Below are positions 18,271-28,094 of a stretch of 64,000 nucleotides of DNA, piece by piece. Origin of the DNA: Bacteroidia bacterium 43-41 (lineage in GTDB: Bacteria; Bacteroidota; Bacteroidia; Bacteroidales; Dysgonomonadaceae); contig MKTD01000023.1 of the NCBI GenBank assembly GCA_001898165.1, positions 21,642-85,641 on the forward strand, given 5' to 3'. The stretch's first letter is position 1; the number at the start of each line of letters is the position of its first letter. A program made the translations under genes and the position numbers. The notes under the pieces are model-generated. The model searched no databases. It saw only the letters and a program-made list of their open reading frames with translations, and was not told where the DNA came from.

Positions 18271-20211
18271 ATGAATGTGAAGAAAATTATTTTAATCTTT
18301 TGTTTTTTTGCCGCAGCAGGATGGTTCAATTTATCGGCACAAGATGCAAAGCAGATTGACTCGCTGCAAAACATAGTCAACAATGGCACTGTGGAGCAGC
18401 AACTGGAGGCGCTGGCGCGATTAGAAGATGAATATGAGGCCTCGGACCCCCAAAAAGCAAAGGAGGTGGCTATCCGCCTACTCAAATTAGCCGACAAACA
18501 CGACAATAAAAAATGGAAGGCTTCTGCTTACAATCAATTGGGGTCAATCTGCTTTATGAAAGGAGAAATGAAGAATGCCGAAAATTATTTTAATCACTCT
18601 TTGCAAGTGGCAACGGAAGCAAAAATCCAACGTGCAATTCAAATAGCCCGTGTAAATCTGAGTTCGGTCCAACGTACAACCTATCGGTTTGATAAAGCGA
18701 TGGAGAACCTGCAACTGGTGTTAACCTATTTTGAAGAGCAGCAGGATCAAGAGAAAATAACTTTGGCTCTCTCCAACATAGCAGCCACATATGCAGAAAT
18801 GGGAAATTATGAAAGGCACAATGAATACGCACTGAAAGCGGTTACCATCTGTGAAAAGACAGGCGACAAAAAATCAATGGGAATACTATTGGCTAATCTC
18901 TGTACCATTACAAGCCGGCAAAAAAAGTGGGAACAATCCTTGCAATACGGGGAAAAGGCAGTCAACCTGTTTCGCGAAATAAACAATCAGTATATGGTTG
19001 GTTTGTCAACGGCAAAATTAGTTGACGCCATGCTTAAATCGGGAAAAATGGACAGCATCATCCCATATACCGACGAAATCATCAGGATCTCCGATAAGTT
19101 AGATATTTTACCATTGAAAGGAGAAGCCCTGAACCTGCAAGCCAATTACTACCTTGAAACGAAGAATTATAACGAAGCAAAAGAACTGGCATTCAAATCA
19201 GCAGCCCTGATAGACACAACCGAGAAGACAAATTTAAGCATGCTATATGAAACGCTAACGGAAACCTGTATTCAAACAAACGACCGGGAGAATGCGCTAA
19301 AATTCTTTCGGGGCTATAAAGATAATTATGAAAAAATCACATCCGAAGAGTGGAGAGGCAAAGTTGCCGAAATGGAGTTCAAGTATCAGACCGAAAAAAA
19401 GGAGATGAAAATTACCTCCCTGCAAAAATTGCAAAAGTTCGGTATCTCGCTCACTATACTGGGCGGAATTTCAGCTCTCGCTTTTATCGGGTTATTAGTC
19501 TACCGACACAGGAACCAAAAATATATAAACGAATTAGCCGAACAAAAAATCCTGAAATTGGAACAGGAAAAACAACTTTTAGCCACGCAGGCGGTACTTG
19601 ATGGCGAAACTGCCGAACGTACCCGGCTGGCACGCGACCTGCACGATGGATTGGGAGGAATGCTCTCGGCTGTAAAACTAAATTTATTTGATATGAAACA
19701 GGGAGCAATAATAGATACGGAAGACATATCGCGCTTCGACAAAGTGATGGAACTGCTCGACAGCTCGATGCAGGAACTCCGGCGTGTGGCACACAACATG
19801 ATGCCGGAATCGCTCTCGCGCTACGGGCTGAAAGTGTCGCTCGAAGATTTCTGCAACAGTTTTCCCCATGTGAAATTTCATTTTTACGGGAATGAGAACC
19901 GCCTTGAGCCCAAAATGGAGATGACCATCTATCGCGTCATTCACGAGTTGGTGAACAACGCCGTTAAACATGCCCGGGCAGAGAACATCAACGTACAGAT
20001 GATACGGGATACGGACAGGATTTCCTTTATTGTGCAGGACGACGGTATCGGCTTCAATCCGGAAAAGATAAGTTCCGGAAGCGGGCTTCAGAACATTGAA
20101 AACCGTATCAACTCGGTTGGAGGAACAATCAACATACTTTCTTCAGCAGGTGCGGGTACCGAAATCACGATTGACATAGATTTAAACCAACCTCAAAATG
20201 AACAAAATTAA
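18271..20211 (+). CDS. TPR sensor histidine kinase (HisKA_3 type)
   Basis: A 646-residue kinase. A signal peptide (FFAAAGWFNLSAQ) is followed by about six tetratricopeptide repeats in the periplasm (about 40-370), one membrane helix (about 389-410; FGISLTILGGISALAFIGLL), a coiled linker and a HisKA_3 dimerisation box (RTRLARDLHDGLGGML, His458). The HATPase domain ends with VQDDGIGF and GSGLQNIENR. The NarX/LytS-type kinase phosphorylates the NarL-type regulator, whose start codon lies inside this gene (14-bp overlap). Such TPR kinases sense an unknown periplasmic signal. The pair lies directly upstream of SusC. Confidence 0.93.
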   Translation: MNVKKIILIFCFFAAAGWFNLSAQDAKQIDSLQNIVNNGTVEQQLEALARLEDEYEASDPQKAKEVAIRLLKLADKHDNKKWKASAYNQLGSICFMKGEMKNAENYFNHSLQVATEAKIQRAIQIARVNLSSVQRTTYRFDKAMENLQLVLTYFEEQQDQEKITLALSNIAATYAEMGNYERHNEYALKAVTICEKTGDKKSMGILLANLCTITSRQKKWEQSLQYGEKAVNLFREINNQYMVGLSTAKLVDAMLKSGKMDSIIPYTDEIIRISDKLDILPLKGEALNLQANYYLETKNYNEAKELAFKSAALIDTTEKTNLSMLYETLTETCIQTNDRENALKFFRGYKDNYEKITSEEWRGKVAEMEFKYQTEKKEMKITSLQKLQKFGISLTILGGISALAFIGLLVYRHRNQKYINELAEQKILKLEQEKQLLATQAVLDGETAERTRLARDLHDGLGGMLSAVKLNLFDMKQGAIIDTEDISRFDKVMELLDSSMQELRRVAHNMMPESLSRYGLKVSLEDFCNSFPHVKFHFYGNENRLEPKMEMTIYRVIHELVNNAVKHARAENINVQMIRDTDRISFIVQDDGIGFNPEKISSGSGLQNIENRINSVGGTINILSSAGAGTEITIDIDLNQPQNEQN

Positions 20212-20815
20212 ACTGTTGATAGTGGACGACCATCGGATTTTGGTGGATGGGTTGAAAAAACTGTTTGAAAATTCGGAAACAGTGCAATTGATCGGAGTGG
20301 CATATTCCGGCAAAGAGTGCCGCGCTTTCCTGCGCAACGAACAACCCGACGTTATTTTGCTCGACATAAATTTACCCGATGCCAGCGGCATTGACCTGTG
20401 CAAAGAGATAAAAAAACAAAATCCCCCAATAAAAATTGTGGCGCTGACAAGTTTTAATGAATACGCCATCGTCAGGCAGATGATAGAAAATGGCGCTTCG
20501 GGCTACGTAGTAAAAAACGCTATGCCGGAAGAAATAATTTTGAGCGTAGAAACGGTAATGGATAACGAAATTTTTCTGTGCGAAGAGATTGACCTGCTCA
20601 TGCATAAACGCAACGCCGATCCGGTTTGGCTTACTCCGCGCGAAAAGGAACTGTTGAAATGGATTGTAGATGGATTGACCAATCATGAAATAGCCGAAAA
20701 AATGTTTCTCGGTGTAGAAACGATCAACAGCTACCGAAAAAATCTGCTCGTAAAACTTGGAGCAAAAAATACGGCGGTGCTTGTGCGAATGGCCCTAAAA
20801 GAAAAATTAGTGTAA
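20198..20815 (+). CDS. NarL/LuxR-type response regulator
   Basis: A 205-residue regulator: receiver domain (1-120) with phospho-acceptor Asp56 (LLDINLPD) and the Thr/Lys switch residues ALTSF and YVVKNA. The C-terminal helix-turn-helix of the LuxR type (about 145-205) carries LTPREKELLKWIVDGLTNHEI and VETINSYRKNLLVKLG. It is co-translated with the kinase upstream and probably binds DNA in front of susC, 185 bp away, or the kinase promoter. Confidence 0.95.
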   Translation: MNKIKLLIVDDHRILVDGLKKLFENSETVQLIGVAYSGKECRAFLRNEQPDVILLDINLPDASGIDLCKEIKKQNPPIKIVALTSFNEYAIVRQMIENGASGYVVKNAMPEEIILSVETVMDNEIFLCEEIDLLMHKRNADPVWLTPREKELLKWIVDGLTNHEIAEKMFLGVETINSYRKNLLVKLGAKNTAVLVRMALKEKLV

Positions 20816-20962
20816 AAAACAAATACCTGTATATAAACCAGTTAGACACACAATACTACTTGATGGAATTTTATCTAATATAAAAATTCAACTTTGTCCT
20901 TATAATTTACAGAATTGTTATAAAATGACAGTTTTTTGTTATTTTAATAATATTATAAGAAA

Positions 20963-20976
20963 TAATTTTGTGAATT
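20963..20976 (+). promoter_or_regulatory. Promoter -7 box of the SusC operon
   Basis: TAATTTTG at 20963-20970 fits TAnnTTTG exactly. The best upstream TTTG is about 24 bp away, further than usual, as expected for an activated promoter. Start near 20977, only about 23 bp before the SusC ATG. The preceding 150 bp are AT-rich and probably hold the regulator site. Confidence 0.5.
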
Positions 20977-20999
20977 AAATCTTTTTAATTCTTTAAAAT

Positions 21000-23900
21000 A
21001 TGAAAAGGACATGGCATGAAAAAATTCTCTTCCCGATTGTTTTACATTTGTTTATTATCTTTCCTATGATGTCACAAACTTTAAAGATTGAAGGAAAAGT
21101 AACGGACACAAATGGAGAAACCCTTACGGGAGCAAGCGTTGTGCTGAAAGGGACTACAATTGGCACAACCACTGATATCAATGGAAACTATAGTTTTGAT
21201 ATTCCGATTGAGAAACAGCAAGCATTGATTTTTACCTATATTGGATATAAGACAGTAGAGGTAAATGTTTTGGAAAATCAAAGAAGATATGATGTTCAAA
21301 TGGAGGAAACATCAACAGGCTTAGATGAGGTAGTTGTTGTAGCTTATGGCACCCAAAAGAAAGCAAACCTTACAGGAGCAGTATCTTCTCTGCACATTGA
21401 TGATGTAAAAGATATTCCTGCATCAAACACTGCAAGTTTGTTACAGGGACGAATGAGTGGTGTTACGGTGAGTACATTCTCCGCACAACCCGGTAAAGAC
21501 AACGATGTTGAGATCCGGATTCGCGGCATTGGCACTTTTGGGAACAGCAACCCGCTGGTATTGATAGACGGTGTGGAAGGCAATATGAGTAGTGTTTCTC
21601 CCAATGATATCGAAAATGTATCTGTTCTTAAAGATGCAGCATCAGCATCTATTTATGGGGTTCGTGCAGCAAATGGAGTGATCCTGATTACTACAAAAAG
21701 AGGAAAAGCCGGAGAAAACAGGCTTTCATACAACGTATCGTATGGCGTTCAGCAGGCAACAGTTTTACCCCAATTTATAGATTCGTGGCAATGGGCAACT
21801 CTTTTTAATGAACAGAGTGATGCCGAAGGAACTCCTGAAAGGAAATATACACCAGAAATGATTCAGAAGTTGAAAGATAAATCTGATCCTGACCATTTTG
21901 CCAATACGAAATGGATAAATGAGGTATTTCGGACTGCTCCGGTTCAAAATCATTATATCTCTATGACCGGTGGGAAAAACAATTCAAATTATATGGCTTC
22001 ATTGGGATATATGAAACAAGATGGAATAGTTATGGGCACCAGTACGGACAGGACAAACTTCAGGTTAAATGCCGACACGAAGTACATCGACATGATAACC
22101 CTTGGAATGAATGTGGCAGGAACCTATCAAAAAGTAGATGAGCCCTTGAACGGGAGTTATTACATATTCGAGCAGGCAAGGACGTCACGCCCTTCTGTAC
22201 CTGTAAAATACAAAAATGGACACTGGGGAGTCTTCGACGGAAACCCTTCATTCACCGAACCTGCAAAAAATCCTGTTTTTTCCTCCACTCAATTAGCAAA
22301 CACAGACGTTTACAAATTTGATGGGAAAATATTTGCCGATATAGAACCTGTAAAAAATCTACACTTCAAAACAAACTTTGCTTATCAATTTAATCAATCG
22401 GATTATGCCGGCTTCAGTCCTGTAAATGCATATTATTCAGCCGAAGGAGTAGTGAAAGAGGGCGGCATCAATTTATTGGACGAGTCAAGCAATAAAGCCA
22501 TACAATGGATAAATGAAAATCTTATCACTTACTACTTAGAGGCGGATCATCATATATTCAATTTTCTGATTGGACAATCATCACAATACAACAGTTACAA
22601 ACAGTACAGAGCTCATGGTGAGGACTTCATCAACAACAATGTACGTGTGATGAATGCAGCCAAAATCACTTCAGCTTATGGAACAATGGCAGAAGCGACA
22701 CTCAGATCATTGTTTGGTAGAATAAATTATGCCTATAAAAATCGTTATTTGATGGAATTGAACATCCGTCGTGACGAATCATCCAGGATTCCCAAAAAGA
22801 ATAGAGTAGGATATTTTCCTTCATTATCTGCCGGATGGAACATTGCGGAAGAAAACTTCATGAAACAACAGAGTATCGTTAATATACTAAAATTAAGAGC
22901 AAGCTGGGGGCAACTTGGAAATCAAGATATCGGATATTATCCATTTGCTCAAACGTATAGAATAGGCATGAATAATTATGTTTGGGGAAACGATAAAATA
23001 TCGGGGGCGGCTGCTGTTAGCGTTGCTAATCCGGATATTAAATGGGAAACGACCACCACTTCTAACATTGGATTTGATGCTGCTTTCTTTAACAATAAAA
23101 TCACCTCAACTTTCGATTATTTTGATAAGACTACCTCAGATATTCTTTTACAGTTGCCTATCAGTGCAATTGTGGGAGCCGATGAAGCTCCATACGTGAA
23201 TGCTGCCGAGGTGAAAAACAGAGGATGGGAAGCAAGTGTTGGATATAATGGTAACTGGGGAGATTTCACTTTTAATGCTAATGCCAACTTAAGCCACATT
23301 AACAATAAGATTACAAGCGTAAGTGGGAGAAAAGATTGGATTCAAGGCTGGACAATTAATGTAGCAGGGCAACCTATTGGAGCATACTATGGATATATAG
23401 CCGACGGGTTATATACTTCGCAGAATCAGATAGATGAAACAAAAAATTTAGTCGGTAATGTCGGTATTGGCGATATTCGCCTTGTAGATATAAACGGTGA
23501 AAACGGAGAGAAAGACAATCAGATTACCGATAAGGATAGAACAATATTGGGAAATCCATTCCCTAAATTTACTTACGGCTTGAATCTTTCCGCAGGCTAT
23601 AAAGGCTTCGATTTTGCAGTGTTTTTCCAAGGTGTAGCCGGCGTTGACCGTATTGTAATGGATTATCCTATAGCCGGAGGAAGCGCAACGAATACAATGT
23701 GGAATCGTTATTCCGCTACAAATCCAAACGGAACCTATCCGCGATTTGGAAATGGGAACTACAACGGCCTTACGCCATCATCTTTCTGGATAACAGATGC
23801 ATCATATATCCGATTGAAAAATATAGAATTAGGATACTCTTTTTCGAGAGATTTATTACAAAAAATTAAAATTGAACGATTGAGAATATTCCTTTCGGCA

Positions 23901-24023
23901 CAAAACGCATTAACTTTTACAAAGATAAAAAATTACGATCCGGAAAAATACGCAAACGATGACAGGAGCTATGCTTATCCAAACGCCAAAACTTTTTCGA
24001 TAGGTCTTAATTTTAGTTTATAA
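21000..24023 (+). CDS. SusC/RagA TonB-dependent glycan transporter
   Basis: A 1007-residue outer-membrane importer. After the signal peptide (to about 27) comes a carboxypeptidase-regulatory-like domain (IEGKVTDTNGETLTGASVVLKGT, about 29-110). The TonB box/plug region follows: LDEVVVVAYGTQKK and PASNTASLLQGRMSGVTV. The C-terminal 22-strand barrel ends in TFSIGLNFSL. The family pulls oligosaccharides through the outer membrane with the SusD lid and TonB energy. It is the first structural gene of the locus and is followed 20 bp later by SusD, in the standard order. Confidence 0.97.
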   Translation: MKRTWHEKILFPIVLHLFIIFPMMSQTLKIEGKVTDTNGETLTGASVVLKGTTIGTTTDINGNYSFDIPIEKQQALIFTYIGYKTVEVNVLENQRRYDVQMEETSTGLDEVVVVAYGTQKKANLTGAVSSLHIDDVKDIPASNTASLLQGRMSGVTVSTFSAQPGKDNDVEIRIRGIGTFGNSNPLVLIDGVEGNMSSVSPNDIENVSVLKDAASASIYGVRAANGVILITTKRGKAGENRLSYNVSYGVQQATVLPQFIDSWQWATLFNEQSDAEGTPERKYTPEMIQKLKDKSDPDHFANTKWINEVFRTAPVQNHYISMTGGKNNSNYMASLGYMKQDGIVMGTSTDRTNFRLNADTKYIDMITLGMNVAGTYQKVDEPLNGSYYIFEQARTSRPSVPVKYKNGHWGVFDGNPSFTEPAKNPVFSSTQLANTDVYKFDGKIFADIEPVKNLHFKTNFAYQFNQSDYAGFSPVNAYYSAEGVVKEGGINLLDESSNKAIQWINENLITYYLEADHHIFNFLIGQSSQYNSYKQYRAHGEDFINNNVRVMNAAKITSAYGTMAEATLRSLFGRINYAYKNRYLMELNIRRDESSRIPKKNRVGYFPSLSAGWNIAEENFMKQQSIVNILKLRASWGQLGNQDIGYYPFAQTYRIGMNNYVWGNDKISGAAAVSVANPDIKWETTTTSNIGFDAAFFNNKITSTFDYFDKTTSDILLQLPISAIVGADEAPYVNAAEVKNRGWEASVGYNGNWGDFTFNANANLSHINNKITSVSGRKDWIQGWTINVAGQPIGAYYGYIADGLYTSQNQIDETKNLVGNVGIGDIRLVDINGENGEKDNQITDKDRTILGNPFPKFTYGLNLSAGYKGFDFAVFFQGVAGVDRIVMDYPIAGGSATNTMWNRYSATNPNGTYPRFGNGNYNGLTPSSFWITDASYIRLKNIELGYSFSRDLLQKIKIERLRIFLSAQNALTFTKIKNYDPEKYANDDRSYAYPNAKTFSIGLNFSL

Positions 24024-24043
24024 TCTACTAAAATATTACAATC

Positions 24044-25582
24044 ATGAAAAAAATATTATATCTAATTGGATTAGTTTTTGTACTTTCTGCCTGCTCCGAT
24101 TTTTTGGATAGACAATCTCTTTCCGAATTATCATCAGATACTTTTTGGAGCTCTCAAAAAGAAGCTGAAATGGCCCTGGCAGGTTGTTTCGATGCATTGC
24201 AAGCGGAAGGGTTATATTTCGTTTGGCCCGGAAACTGGACATGCAGTCCCCGAGAATTAGATTGTGTCACCGATGATGGTTTTTACACATGGGATTATCT
24301 TCCTGCAAATGATATTGCTAAAAACACATTAACGGCATCGTCCACATTGGTCTCTACGGTTTGGAAAGCTTGTTACAGAGGCATTGCAAGATGCAACCAG
24401 GTTATACTCTATGTCCCCAAAATGGATCCTAAGGCAATAGATAAATCACAGGCAGACAGAATAGTGGGGGAAGCAAAATTTTTAAGGGCTTTTCTATACA
24501 ATTACCTGACATCACTTTATCGTGACGTGCCTCTTTCACTTGAACCCACCGCAACAGGCCATATTAAAAAAAGCAGTAAAGCGGAAATAATTAAGTACAT
24601 CACCGGCGAATTGGAAGAGGTTGCAGCATCCGATGCTCTACCGGTCACACTCGATGATAATGCCTTTGGGCGAATTACAAAAGGGACAGCTTACGCTTTA
24701 CTTTGCCGTATCTATCTGTACAATGATATGTATGCAGAAGCGGCAGATGCAGCCAATAAAGTAATTCAGAGTGGAAAATACGGAATTGCACCAAAATATG
24801 ATGTATTATTTAGCGATGCAGGGACTAGAAGCAATGAAATTATTTTCTCTGTGAGATACAGTGGCTTAATTAAAGGAGAAGAAGGATTTCTCAGTCTCGG
24901 AAATGCTTATGTATGGGGGCCGATGAACTGGTTGTTGCCCTATAAAAATTTAGTTGACGAATATTACTATATCGATGGAAAAGCGATTACAGATCCATCC
25001 TCTTCTTATAAAAATCCCACAGATTTCTCTACAAGAGATCCGAGATTAAAATTTAATATCATTACACCCGGTACCTGGTGGGGTGGCTGGGGGACTGTTG
25101 ATGAAACGGGGCCTTCGAAAGGTTATTACTTCGGTAAATGGCAGCAAGATGATTGGGATTGGTATGATAGCCAGGATTATTATGTAATCCGATATGCCGA
25201 TGTCCTTCTTATGCGTGCTGAAGCTCTTGCAAAATCAGGTGGTAACAAAAGTGAAATTATAAATTTGATAAATCAGGTCAGACAACGTCCGGATGTGATG
25301 ATGCCGACTGTAGAAACTGCGGAAGGTACTAATCTTACGCATGACCAACTTTTTAAGGTGATTCAGCACGAAAGAAGAGTTGAATTTGCTTTTGAAGGAT
25401 TCAGGTACTTGGACCTGCTTCGCTGGAAAGAACTTGATAAGGCTTTTGCAAGAGCCAGAGCTGAGGGAATGGGAGGAGCACATACATTTTTGGGTGCTAA
25501 GAATTATGTTTGGCCGATTCCTCAAGAAGAACTAGATAATAATCCTGTTTTAGATCAAGCTCCCGAATGGGGCGGAAAATAA
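24044..25582 (+). CDS. SusD/RagB surface glycan-binding lipoprotein
   Basis: A 512-residue outer-membrane lipoprotein; signal sequence ends with the lipobox SAC-SDF at Cys17 or so. SusD signature segments are present: FWSSQKEAEMALAGCFDAL in the first repeat, AEAKFLRAFLYNYLT, TKGTAYALLCRIYLY, and the closing IQHERRVEFAFEGFRYLDLLRWK. It binds glycan at the surface and hinges over SusC as a lid. The pairing with SusC sets the substrate of the locus; the sequence alone does not reveal it. Confidence 0.97.
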   Translation: MKKILYLIGLVFVLSACSDFLDRQSLSELSSDTFWSSQKEAEMALAGCFDALQAEGLYFVWPGNWTCSPRELDCVTDDGFYTWDYLPANDIAKNTLTASSTLVSTVWKACYRGIARCNQVILYVPKMDPKAIDKSQADRIVGEAKFLRAFLYNYLTSLYRDVPLSLEPTATGHIKKSSKAEIIKYITGELEEVAASDALPVTLDDNAFGRITKGTAYALLCRIYLYNDMYAEAADAANKVIQSGKYGIAPKYDVLFSDAGTRSNEIIFSVRYSGLIKGEEGFLSLGNAYVWGPMNWLLPYKNLVDEYYYIDGKAITDPSSSYKNPTDFSTRDPRLKFNIITPGTWWGGWGTVDETGPSKGYYFGKWQQDDWDWYDSQDYYVIRYADVLLMRAEALAKSGGNKSEIINLINQVRQRPDVMMPTVETAEGTNLTHDQLFKVIQHERRVEFAFEGFRYLDLLRWKELDKAFARARAEGMGGAHTFLGAKNYVWPIPQEELDNNPVLDQAPEWGGK

Positions 25583-25607
25583 CGGAATCAGGGTTGGAGA
25601 GGCTGTT

Positions 25608-28034
25608 ATGAAATCATTTTTATATTTTCTGATTATATTAATAGGACCAACGATTGGATTCTTTAGTTGTACAAGTCCAAATGAATTTGTGCGAAAGAGA
25701 TTATTCGACGATAGTTGGAGTTTTTATTATGGGGATTTAGAAAATGATAAGATCTTCGACCCTGATACTACCGGATGGAGAAAGGTTGATTTACCTCACG
25801 ACTGGAGTATAGAGATGCCTTTTGCAGAAAGGGAGGGAGGAATAGCCGTTGGACATGCCCAAGGAGGAACCGGCTGGTATCGAAAAACATTTGTTGTTCA
25901 GAAAAACGATTCAGAAAAGCGTAAGATCCTCTATTTTGAAGGGGTCTATATGGAGTCTGAAGTATGGATAAATAATAAAAAAGTATCTTTTCATCCTTAT
26001 GGATATACCTCCTTTTTCTGCGATATTACCAAATTCTGCAATCCTGCAGGAAAGGAGAACATTATCGCCGTAAAAGCAAAAAATGAAGGAAGAAACAGCC
26101 GTTGGTATAGCGGATCAGGGATTTATCGCCACGTGTGGTTGATTACCAAAGACAAATTACATTTAGACGAATGGGGCGTTTTTGCCACAAGCGAGATTAT
26201 TTCTCCCGAAAAAGCAATCGTAAAAATTACATTCGATGTTTTTAATGAATACAATAATCCAGTAGAAACTCAGGTTGCAATAACTATCAAAGATGATTCG
26301 GGAAATATTGTCGAAACTAAAAAGATAAATATCAGTCTGGATCCGTTAGAACCAAAGACTATAAATGAATCCATTTCAGTCTCAAACCCAACACTTTGGT
26401 CAATTGATTCGCCTACACTTTACTCAACAGAATTAAAATTAGAATCCGATGGAAGAATCAAAGATGAATTGTCCATTCCATTCGGAATTCGCTCCATCTC
26501 TTTTTCGGCAAAAGAGGGCTTCCTGTTAAATGGGAAACCGGTAAAATTAAAAGGGGGGTGTATCCACCATGATAATGGGCTTTTGGGAGCAGTTGCTTTA
26601 GACCGGGCAGAAGAACGAAAAGCTGAATTACTGAAAGTCAACGGCTTTAACGCCGTAAGATGTGCACACAATCCCCCTTCGGAGAAATTCCTTGAAGCCT
26701 GTGACCGTTTAGGATTGCTTGTCATCGACGAAGCTTTCGACCAATGGCAGAAACAGAAAAACTCCAACGACTATCACCGTTTTTTTGATGAATGGTACGA
26801 AAAAGACTTAGCTTCAATGGTGCTTCGTGACCGAAATCACCCATCTGTAATTATGTGGAGCATAGGCAATGAAATTCAGGAGCGTTCCGATTCATCGGGC
26901 ATAGAAATTGCAAAAGGAATAAAGACCGTTATAAGAAAATACGATAGCACACGCCCTGTTACTGCGGCTGTAAACGATTATTGGGATAATCCACAGCTGA
27001 AATGGGAAACAGCATCGCCCTTTGCATTTGAACATTTGGATGTCTGCGGATACAACTACATGTGGTGGGAGTATGAAAATGATGCAAAACTCTATCCCGC
27101 CAGGATAATTTACGGCAGTGAAACTACAGCGATGGAACGGGCAGCAAACTGGGATTTGGTGGAAAAATATCCCCAAATAATCGGCGATTTTATTTGGACT
27201 GCCTTAGATTATTTGGGAGAATCCGGGATTGGACATGCAATAAATGTAAAAAACGGTGAAAAAGATCCGCTAATGTTCTTAGATCGTCCCTGGTTCAACG
27301 CTTGGTGTGGTGATATTGATATATGTGGAAACAAAAAACCGCAAGCTGCCCTAAGGGATATTTTGTGGAACAACAGCAAGATCGAAATGCTTGTTCACAA
27401 CCCTGTTCCTGATGGATACAGAGAAAAAATAAGCTATTGGGGATGGCCTGATGAAGAGGCGAGTTGGAATTGGAAAGGCTGTGAAGGAGTAACAATGAAT
27501 GTCAAGGTTTACACTCGATATCCGTTTGTAAGATTATACTTAAATGGAAAACAAATAGCCGGGAAAGAGACAGAAAAAACGGATCGGCTAAAAAGATATT
27601 CGACAAATTTTCAAGTAAGCTATGAGCCGGGCGAGTTGAAAGCCGTAGGACTTGGGCGTGATGGCGAAGAAGAATCTATAACGCTTGCAACAACAGTTGA
27701 ACCTGTAAAAGTGAGGTTAACCGCAGACCGTGCCACTCTCAAAAAATCAAAAAATGATCTTTCGTATATTTCCATAGAACTGGTAGATAAGAACAGCCAT
27801 ATCGTAACCGACCACGATGCAATACTTGAATTGAGCGTTAGCGGAAACGGTAAACTATTAGCTGCAGGCAATGCTTGTCCTTATGATATGGAAAGTTTTC
27901 GTTCCACTACTCCAAAAACATTCAAAGGGAGAGCACTGGCAATAATACAGCCAATTGAAACAAAAGGGAGCATTCTTCTACATGTGAAAACTGAAAAATA
28001 CGGAGAAGAGGATATCTCCATAACTGTAGATTGA
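25608..28034 (+). CDS. GH2-family glycosidase (beta-galactosidase type)
   Basis: An 808-residue lipoprotein (lipobox FFSC, about residue 21) of glycoside hydrolase family 2. The sugar-binding domain (about 40-190; LPHDWSIEMPF, VYMESEVWINNKK, RNSRWYSGSGIYRHVWL), immunoglobulin-like domain, and TIM barrel (about 300-560; CIHHDNG, NGFNAVRCAHNPPS) are present. Predicted acid/base Glu422 (SIGNEIQERS) and nucleophile Glu505 (YGSETTAM). C-terminal DUF4982 and Ig-like domains (about 600-808) match GH2 enzymes of Bacteroidota. Members act on beta-galactosides or beta-glucuronides; the substrate cannot be told apart from sequence alone. Confidence 0.93.
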   Translation: MKSFLYFLIILIGPTIGFFSCTSPNEFVRKRLFDDSWSFYYGDLENDKIFDPDTTGWRKVDLPHDWSIEMPFAEREGGIAVGHAQGGTGWYRKTFVVQKNDSEKRKILYFEGVYMESEVWINNKKVSFHPYGYTSFFCDITKFCNPAGKENIIAVKAKNEGRNSRWYSGSGIYRHVWLITKDKLHLDEWGVFATSEIISPEKAIVKITFDVFNEYNNPVETQVAITIKDDSGNIVETKKINISLDPLEPKTINESISVSNPTLWSIDSPTLYSTELKLESDGRIKDELSIPFGIRSISFSAKEGFLLNGKPVKLKGGCIHHDNGLLGAVALDRAEERKAELLKVNGFNAVRCAHNPPSEKFLEACDRLGLLVIDEAFDQWQKQKNSNDYHRFFDEWYEKDLASMVLRDRNHPSVIMWSIGNEIQERSDSSGIEIAKGIKTVIRKYDSTRPVTAAVNDYWDNPQLKWETASPFAFEHLDVCGYNYMWWEYENDAKLYPARIIYGSETTAMERAANWDLVEKYPQIIGDFIWTALDYLGESGIGHAINVKNGEKDPLMFLDRPWFNAWCGDIDICGNKKPQAALRDILWNNSKIEMLVHNPVPDGYREKISYWGWPDEEASWNWKGCEGVTMNVKVYTRYPFVRLYLNGKQIAGKETEKTDRLKRYSTNFQVSYEPGELKAVGLGRDGEEESITLATTVEPVKVRLTADRATLKKSKNDLSYISIELVDKNSHIVTDHDAILELSVSGNGKLLAAGNACPYDMESFRSTTPKTFKGRALAIIQPIETKGSILLHVKTEKYGEEDISITVD

Positions 28035-28094
28035 AAAAATAGCTGAAAACCAATGGATATGTATATAATTTGGAAAAGATAAAATAATTTCACC